Positions 6,709 to 11,754 of a DNA stretch of 11,754 bases are shown in pieces. Numbering within the stretch: position 1 is the stretch's first letter; the number at the start of each line of letters is the position of its first letter. Below the pieces are notes generated by a model. The model worked only from the letters and a program-made list of their open reading frames with translations, was not told the DNA's origin and searched no databases. The position numbers and the translations under genes were made by a program. This stretch comes from HGM12669 sp048527645 (GTDB lineage Bacteria; Bacillota; Clostridia; Oscillospirales; CAG-272): contig DBGFNI010000083.1 of assembly GCA_048527645.1 (NCBI GenBank), positions 1-11,754 on the forward strand. The letters are read 5' to 3'.

Positions 6709-6761
6709 CCGCCCGTAAAACACCGGAAAACTACAAAAAAGAAAGAGGAAACCGCATCACC

Positions 6762-8222
6762 ATGCATACCGCTATGCCTGCCTTTGACCATATCACATTT
6801 CATGCACAGGAACTGACAGAAATCGTCAGCGGAATGCTGTTCCGCTCATCCGACCGGCCGATCAGCGGCCTGTGTACGGATTCCCGCACGGTTCAGCCGG
6901 ACAATATGTTCATCGCCCTGCGCGGCGAAAACATGGACGGACATAAATTCATTGACAACGCCGTGGAAAACGGCTGCAGCTGCGTCATCACCGAGCAAGT
7001 TTTGCTTCCTGCCGGCGATGTCTCAGTCATCGTCGTCAAAAACACGCTGTATGCGCTGGGCGCAATCGCCGCCTGGTACCGTCAGCAAATGCAGACAAAA
7101 GTCGTCGCTGTCACCGGCAGCGTCGGAAAAACCACTACAAAACAGTATGTATGGTCTGTCCTGCGGCAACGCTATCAAACCCTGAAAACCGAGGGCAATT
7201 ATAATAATGAGATCGGCGTGCCGCTCACGCTGCTCGGCCTGACCGAAAAAACCGAGCTTTCCGTTTTAGAAATGGGAATGAATCATAAAGGCGAAATGTC
7301 TCGCCTCTCCGCGATTGCCCGCCCGGATATCGCGATGATTACCAACATCGGCACCTCCCACATCGAAAATCTCGGCAGCCGAAACGGCATCTGCGACGCA
7401 AAGCTGGAAATCACCGACGGCATGCCCCTCGGTGCACCCCTGATTCTCAACGCCGACGAGGAGCTGCTCATGGCAAAAGCACATGAGATCAAAGCCCGCG
7501 GCGTCGTTCCTGTCACGGTTTCCAAGGAGGATCCGATTTCCGACTATTTCATTTCCGATATTTCCGTCACCTCCTCAGGCGGAGCCTTTTCGCTGACCCG
7601 AGCAAAGGACGGCACGGTCTACCGTGATATACAGATTGCACAGCCCGGCGAACACAATATTCTCAACGCCGCCATGGCGTGGGTGGTCGGCGAGTTGTGT
7701 CACATGACCCCGGAAGAAATCCGCCGCGGCCTGCTCTCCTTTGAAAACACCGGCATGCGGCAAAACATCTATGAGCTTTCCGGCTACTGTATCATTGAGG
7801 ACTGCTACAACGCCTCCCCGGAATCCATGGAGGCGTCTCTGAAGGTTCTGCATGCCGTAGCGGCAGAGCGCGGCGCCAGAGCCGTTGCGGTTCTGGGTGA
7901 TATGCTGGAGCTGGGCTCCTTCACCCGCTCTCTGCACGAACGGGTCGGAAAAGCGGTCACAGAAAACGATGTGCAGCTGCTTCTCACCTTTGGCAGGCTC
8001 GGTACACACATCGCGCAGGGGAGCCTGCACTACGGGCTGCGCCCCGAACAGGTGTATGAAAACGCCGATTTGACCGAACCGCAGGCAACAGCGCAGACGC
8101 TGCTTTCTCTGTGCCGTCCGGGCGACGTCATTTTGTTCAAGGCAAGCCGTGCGGTCCGCATGGAGCGCGTCATTGAGGCTTTTCGCGATTTGGTGTGCAT
8201 TTCGCCAACCCAATCTGTATGA
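6762..8222 (+). CDS. murF: UDP-N-acetylmuramoyl-tripeptide--D-alanyl-D-alanine ligase MurF
   Basis: A 486-residue Mur ligase that adds D-Ala-D-Ala to the UDP-MurNAc-tripeptide, the last cytoplasmic nucleotide-precursor step. Motifs in order: ISGLCTDSRTVQPDNMFIAL (34-53) of the N-terminal domain, P-loop GSVGKTT (119-125), GNYNNEIGVPLTLL (145-158), LEMGMNHKGEM (169-179), NIGTSHIENLGS (195-206), GEHNILNAAMA (296-306), DCYNASPESM (347-356), LGDMLELG (378-385) and the C-terminal KASRAVRME (460-468; KGSR in many homologues). Length is normal. It directly follows murE, as in many clostridia, whereas in Bacillus murF lies with ddl elsewhere. The ribosome binding site is modest: GAGG at 6745-6748 sits 13 bases before the ATG, longer than usual, and no better in-frame start is near. 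The stop is 29 bases before mraY. Confidence 0.96.
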   Translation: MHTAMPAFDHITFHAQELTEIVSGMLFRSSDRPISGLCTDSRTVQPDNMFIALRGENMDGHKFIDNAVENGCSCVITEQVLLPAGDVSVIVVKNTLYALGAIAAWYRQQMQTKVVAVTGSVGKTTTKQYVWSVLRQRYQTLKTEGNYNNEIGVPLTLLGLTEKTELSVLEMGMNHKGEMSRLSAIARPDIAMITNIGTSHIENLGSRNGICDAKLEITDGMPLGAPLILNADEELLMAKAHEIKARGVVPVTVSKEDPISDYFISDISVTSSGGAFSLTRAKDGTVYRDIQIAQPGEHNILNAAMAWVVGELCHMTPEEIRRGLLSFENTGMRQNIYELSGYCIIEDCYNASPESMEASLKVLHAVAAERGARAVAVLGDMLELGSFTRSLHERVGKAVTENDVQLLLTFGRLGTHIAQGSLHYGLRPEQVYENADLTEPQATAQTLLSLCRPGDVILFKASRAVRMERVIEAFRDLVCISPTQSV

Positions 8223-8251
8223 TGTGATAAATTTCAGGAGTTAAATTTGCC

Positions 8252-9271
8252 ATGCAGTTGAAAATTCTCTTGCCGATCATCGGGATCGCCTCATTTTTGC
8301 TGACTGTGGTGTTTTCCCGTATCGCCATTCCGAAGCTGCGTTCCATGAAAATGGGACAGAAAATTTTGGATATCGGTCCGCGATGGCACAAGAATAAGGA
8401 GGGGACGCCCACCATGGGCGGCGTCGTATTTCTGCTTGCCGCAATCCTTGTGGCAGGAGGCGTATCGGCTTATCTTCTCCTTTGCGAAAGCGCTTCCCTT
8501 TCCGCGCTGCTTCCTTTTTGGGCGCTCATTCTGTTCGCGGTCGTATCCGGCCTGATCGGTATGATCGACGACTCGGTGAAAATCACAAAAAAGCGAAACG
8601 AGGGGCTCACCCCGCTGCAAAAGTCTTTTCTGCAAACGCTTTCCGCGGCGGCATTTCTGCTTGTTCTGCGTTTGCTCGGCGAGATCAACACCGTTTTGTA
8701 TGTTCCCTTTTTCCACTGGTCCATCGATCTGGGCGTATTTTACTACATCCTTGCCATGTTTATGATCGTAGGCATGGTCAACAGCGTAAACCTGACTGAC
8801 GGAATCGACGGGTTGGCATCCGGTGAAATGCTGGTTGTTTCACTCTTTCTCGCCGGTATGTCCGCCACGCAGGGACTTGTGCTTCCCGGCGCTGCCGCGG
8901 CGATGGGCGCAGGGCTTGCCGCAGGCTTTCTGGTTTACAATTTTTATCCGGCAAGAGTGTTTATGGGAGACACCGGCTCACTGTTTTTCGGCGGACTGCT
9001 GATCGGGTGCGGCTTTTTGCTGGGCAACCCGCTTTTGGTGTTTGTTTGCGGCATTATGTTTGTTGTGGAGACCGCCTCTGTCATCCTGCAAACCATGTAT
9101 TTCAAAATCACGCGCAGGCTGAGTGGCACCGGAAAACGTATTTTCAAAATGAGTCCCATTCACCATCACTTTGAAATGTGCGGCTGGAGCGAAGTAAAAA
9201 TCGTCACGGTATTTTGTCTGATCAACCTGATTTTTTCCGCCGCATCATTCTTATTGGAATATATTCTTTGA
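8252..9271 (+). CDS. mraY: Phospho-N-acetylmuramoyl-pentapeptide-transferase MraY
   Basis: A 339-residue polytopic membrane enzyme that transfers phospho-MurNAc-pentapeptide from UDP to undecaprenyl phosphate, forming lipid I. About ten hydrophobic segments span the whole chain. Family motifs are HKNKEGTPTMGG (46-57), GMIDDSVKITKKRNEGLTP (103-121) with the paired aspartates Asp106-Asp107, NSVNLTDGIDGLA (177-189) with Asp183, FMGDTGS (237-243) with the catalytic-site Asp240, and SPIHHHFE (301-308) with the HHH cluster. All expected active-site residues are present. The start has AGGAG at 8236-8240, 11 bases upstream. In related clusters the next gene is usually murD; here a 63-base gap leads directly to the ftsW-type gene. 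Confidence 0.97.
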   Translation: MQLKILLPIIGIASFLLTVVFSRIAIPKLRSMKMGQKILDIGPRWHKNKEGTPTMGGVVFLLAAILVAGGVSAYLLLCESASLSALLPFWALILFAVVSGLIGMIDDSVKITKKRNEGLTPLQKSFLQTLSAAAFLLVLRLLGEINTVLYVPFFHWSIDLGVFYYILAMFMIVGMVNSVNLTDGIDGLASGEMLVVSLFLAGMSATQGLVLPGAAAAMGAGLAAGFLVYNFYPARVFMGDTGSLFFGGLLIGCGFLLGNPLLVFVCGIMFVVETASVILQTMYFKITRRLSGTGKRIFKMSPIHHHFEMCGWSEVKIVTVFCLINLIFSAASFLLEYIL

Positions 9272-9334
9272 TGAAATTCCGTATTTTCATATTCCGTTTG
9301 GCATGCTGAAGCAAGTAAAACAGGAGGAAGTGTC

Positions 9335-10537
9335 ATGGCAGAACATACAGGCAGCGAAGTCGATCGCGCGCTGCGCACCAAAATCATCGCGCCCGATCAG
9401 CTGAATATGCGTGAAGACGCACCGCAAAAGACCCTGGTCCGCTTGCGCGGCGGAGTTGACCGTCCGTTTTTGATCCTGGTGATTCTCCTGGTGTGCCTGG
9501 GATCTGTCATGGTCTTCTCCTCCGGCTACGTCGATGCAAAAACCGAAACAGGAGACAGCCTGTATTATGTAAAATTGCAGTTGCGCTGGGCCATCATCGG
9601 TTTTGCCGTGATGATATTCGCCATGCATTTTGATTACCGCCGTTTTCAGCTGCTGACCGTGCCGGCGTTTATTATTTCACTGGTTCTGTTAAGTCTTGTT
9701 CCCTTCATCGGGACCGTGCGAAACGGTGCGAAGCGCTGGATTATGATCGGGTCACTCAGTATCCAGCCCTCCGAAATCGTAAAATTGGCGCTGGTCATGG
9801 TGCTTGCCCTGTATATCTCCGTCAACTCCAAACGAATGCGCAAATTCCGTTACGGTATTTTGATTCCGTACAGTATCATTTTGCTGGTTTGCTTCATCAC
9901 CGCGATCGAAAAGCATCTGTCCGCCACCATTATCATTTTCATGATCGGAACGCTGATGGTCTTTATCGGCGGCGGCTCCGCCAAAATTCTCGGCTCCTTT
10001 GCCGGCGCGGCGGCCGGCTTTGTCGGGATTGCCGTTTTGTTGTTTGACTATGTCAAGCTGCGTGTGCAGTATTGGCTTCATCCCGAAAACGACCCCTCCA
10101 ATTCCGGCTATCAGCTGCTGCAAAGCTTCTATGCCATCGGCTCCGGTGGAATATTAGGCGTCGGTCTGGGCAACAGCCGTCAAAAGTTTTTGTATCTGCC
10201 CGAATCACAGAATGATTTTATTTTTGCCATTGTCTGTGAGGAACTCGGTTTAATCGGTGCACTGGTGGTGTTGGGTTTGTTTGTCGCGTTGGTATGGCGG
10301 GGCATTCTCATCGCAATGCGCGCGCCGGATACTTACTCCTGTCTGCTGGTCATGGGCATTATCGCCCAGGTTGCGCTGCAAACAGTGATGAACATCGCCG
10401 TTGTGACCGGCGTCATGCCCGTGACCGGCGTTTCCCTGCCTTTCTTCAGCTACGGAGGCTCTTCTCTTGTCATGCTGATGGGCGAAATGGGCATGATATT
10501 GGCCGTCTCACGGTATTCCTATCAAACCAAAAAGTAA
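9335..10537 (+). CDS. ftsW: SEDS-family peptidoglycan glycosyltransferase FtsW/SpoVE
   Basis: A 400-residue membrane protein of the SEDS (FtsW/RodA/SpoVE) family, which polymerises lipid II into glycan strands together with a partner class B PBP. A cytoplasmic tail of about 43 residues precedes roughly ten membrane segments. Signatures are NGAKRWIMIGSLSIQPSE (130-147), SGYQLLQSFYAIGSGG (257-272), GVGLGNSRQKFLYLPES (275-291), NDFIFAIVCEELG (293-305) with Asp294 as the probable catalytic aspartate (equivalent to the essential Asp in E. coli FtsW), and GVMPVTGVSLPFFSYGGSS (359-377). These favour FtsW/SpoVE over RodA. AGGAGG (9322-9327) lies seven bases before the ATG. The PBP encoded upstream is the natural partner. 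If the sigma-E-like promoter at 2715 is real, a SpoVE role in spore cortex synthesis becomes likely. Confidence 0.94.
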   Translation: MAEHTGSEVDRALRTKIIAPDQLNMREDAPQKTLVRLRGGVDRPFLILVILLVCLGSVMVFSSGYVDAKTETGDSLYYVKLQLRWAIIGFAVMIFAMHFDYRRFQLLTVPAFIISLVLLSLVPFIGTVRNGAKRWIMIGSLSIQPSEIVKLALVMVLALYISVNSKRMRKFRYGILIPYSIILLVCFITAIEKHLSATIIIFMIGTLMVFIGGGSAKILGSFAGAAAGFVGIAVLLFDYVKLRVQYWLHPENDPSNSGYQLLQSFYAIGSGGILGVGLGNSRQKFLYLPESQNDFIFAIVCEELGLIGALVVLGLFVALVWRGILIAMRAPDTYSCLLVMGIIAQVALQTVMNIAVVTGVMPVTGVSLPFFSYGGSSLVMLMGEMGMILAVSRYSYQTKK

Positions 10538-10556
10538 TTTGTCGGAGTATGCACCC

Positions 10557-11696
10557 ATGAAAGTTCTGATGACCGGCGGAGGCACGGGAGGTCACGTGTA
10601 TCCCGCGCTTGCCATTGCCGATACCATATGCGAAAAAGAGCCTGACAGCAACATTGCCTTTGTCGGCACCTCACACGGCATCGAAAACAAGCTGGTTCCC
10701 GCGGCGGGTTATCCGCTGCACCATGTGGAAATTCAGGGGATTCGCCGCTCCTTTTCTCTTTCCAATTTGAAAACGGCGTGGTTGGTCTTCACCTCTGTTT
10801 TCAAAGCAAAGAAGCTTCTTCGCACCTTTCAGCCGGATCTGGTGGTCGGAACGGGCGGATATGTGTCCTGGCCGGTTGTAAAGGCAGCGTCGCAAATGGG
10901 CATCCCCACCGCCCTGCACGAGTCTAACGCCATTCCCGGTGTTGCCGTCAAGGTGCTGCAAGACGATGTGGATCTTCTGTTTGTCTGCTTTGAGCAAAGC
11001 CGCACGCTGCTGCACCACCCGCAAAAAGCAATCACAGTGGGCAATCCGATGCGGATGCAGCCGAATAAAATTTCATATCAGGCAGCACGCGAAGCCCTCG
11101 GCATTGCACACAAATACCGCCGCTTTATTCTATCTTTGGGCGGCAGCATGGGCGCCGAGCAGATCAATTTCTGCATGCTGGATCTGATGGAAAAGCATAT
11201 CGCCGCCCATCCCGAAATTCTGCATGTCCACGCGTCCGGTTCTTTGGAATATGAGGCAACCAAAGCGCTTTTTGCGCAAAAGGGTCTTGACCGGTACGAA
11301 AACCTGAAATTGGTGGAATACATTTATGATATGCCGACGCAGATGGCGGCAGCCGATATTGTCATCAATCGGTCTGGCTCCATGACCCTGTCAGAGCTTG
11401 CGCTGCTGCACAAGCCCTGTATTCTGATCCCCTCGCCGAATGTCACAAATAACCACCAATATAAAAATGCAAAGGTGCTGGCCGATCGCGGCGGCGCCGT
11501 TCTGATCGAAGAAAAAGATCTGCAAGCGGACAGCCTGTGGAATTGCATTCAGGATTTGTTTGCCAATCCCATGCGTCTTGCACAAATGGCAGACGCCATG
11601 GGCACACTGGCTGTGCCGGACTCCAACGAACGCATCTATCGGGCACTTCGCGCCCTGGTCGATCAGAAGAAAGCAAACAAAAACGCAAATCCATAA
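10557..11696 (+). CDS. murG: UDP-N-acetylglucosamine--undecaprenyl-PP-MurNAc-pentapeptide GlcNAc transferase MurG
   Basis: A 379-residue peripheral membrane glycosyltransferase (GT28/GT-B fold) that converts lipid I to lipid II on the cytoplasmic face. The N-terminal acceptor domain has MTGGGTGGHVYPALAIAD (5-22), FVGTSHGIE (35-43), VGTGGYVSWP (97-106) and HESNAIPG (121-128; HEQNAVPG in many homologues). The C-terminal UDP-GlcNAc domain has VGNPMR (161-166), LSLGGSMGA (192-200), NRSGSMTLSE (271-280) and PSPNVTNNHQ (292-301). The ATG at 10557 is preferred because MKVLMTGGG is the family's beginning and GGAG (10544-10547) lies nine bases before it; the TTG at 10539 would add six residues and lacks a ribosome binding site. 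It starts 19 bases after the ftsW stop, so translation is probably coupled. Confidence 0.96.
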   Translation: MKVLMTGGGTGGHVYPALAIADTICEKEPDSNIAFVGTSHGIENKLVPAAGYPLHHVEIQGIRRSFSLSNLKTAWLVFTSVFKAKKLLRTFQPDLVVGTGGYVSWPVVKAASQMGIPTALHESNAIPGVAVKVLQDDVDLLFVCFEQSRTLLHHPQKAITVGNPMRMQPNKISYQAAREALGIAHKYRRFILSLGGSMGAEQINFCMLDLMEKHIAAHPEILHVHASGSLEYEATKALFAQKGLDRYENLKLVEYIYDMPTQMAAADIVINRSGSMTLSELALLHKPCILIPSPNVTNNHQYKNAKVLADRGGAVLIEEKDLQADSLWNCIQDLFANPMRLAQMADAMGTLAVPDSNERIYRALRALVDQKKANKNANP

Positions 11697-11733
11697 TCGG
11701 CAATTATAAAATATGATAAAATCTACCGCAAAC

Positions 11734-11754
11734 AGGAAAGGAGGTACGCCCGAT
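11734..11754 (+). promoter_or_regulatory. Ribosome binding site and probable first two bases of the next gene
   Basis: AGGAAAGGAGGT (11734-11745) contains a full-strength Shine-Dalgarno. The final two bases AT (11753-11754) sit seven bases after it, the ideal place for an ATG completed by the next base outside the window. An AT-rich stretch before it (11702-11722) includes -10-like hexamers (TATAAA at 11705-11710, TAAAAT at 11717-11722) but no convincing -35. In related clusters the next gene is often murB, murA or divIB/ftsQ; the identity cannot be seen here. Confidence 0.6.

Noticed and set aside
7575..8213. A 212-residue open frame on the - strand within murF
   Set aside because: It is antisense to intact murF motifs and has no recognisable domain or convincing ribosome binding site.
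9257..9295. Perfect palindrome GAATATATTC with a downstream CATATTCC, considered as an operator or a sigma-E promoter before ftsW
   Set aside because: The palindrome is the coding end of mraY, the -10 matches only about half of the consensus, and the 22-base spacing is too long.

Overview
This window is a division and cell wall (dcw) cluster from a bacterium, with every gene on the + strand and only short gaps between most genes. The order is mraZ - rsmH - ftsL-like - class B penicillin-binding protein with PASTA domains - murE - murF - mraY - ftsW/spoVE - murG. The PASTA-type PBP, murF lying directly after murE, AGGAGG-type ribosome binding sites, an MraZ-box promoter and moderately high G+C all point to a Firmicutes member of class Clostridia, perhaps an Oscillospiraceae/Ruminococcaceae-like anaerobe. 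The taxon is an inference; no marker here fixes it.

Layout. Positions 1-119 are the regulatory region of mraZ: 10-bp-phased GAAAATGG direct repeats (the expected MraZ operator), a probable promoter overlapping the last repeat, and a strong Shine-Dalgarno. mraZ (120-584) and rsmH (665-1651) follow. A 306-base gap (1652-1957) holds a strong intrinsic-terminator-like hairpin and then an extended -10 promoter, so the cluster is probably split into an mraZ-rsmH unit and an ftsL-to-murG unit. The FtsL/DivIC-like gene (1958-2728) encodes an unusually long basic cytoplasmic tail. Between it and the PBP gene (2799-5126) is a near-consensus sporulation sigma-E promoter, which suggests that the PBP, and perhaps everything downstream, is also used for spore cortex synthesis (SpoVD/SpoVE role). 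murE, murF, mraY, ftsW and murG follow. The window ends on a perfect ribosome binding site and the first two bases (AT) of what is probably the next gene's start codon.

How it works together. MurE and MurF add the third residue and the D-Ala-D-Ala dipeptide to UDP-MurNAc-peptide. MraY moves the product onto undecaprenyl phosphate (lipid I), and MurG adds GlcNAc (lipid II). The SEDS polymerase FtsW/SpoVE and the PBP polymerise and crosslink it at the septum or forespore, and the FtsL-like protein belongs to the divisome that controls that pair. MraZ regulates the front of the cluster and RsmH methylates 16S rRNA. murD, which usually lies between mraY and ftsW, is absent from that position.

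I found no mobile element, CRISPR array, tRNA/rRNA gene or novel multi-gene system. The most useful observations are regulatory: the MraZ boxes, the internal terminator/promoter pair and the sigma-E-like promoter. The others are the missing murD and the long FtsL tail.
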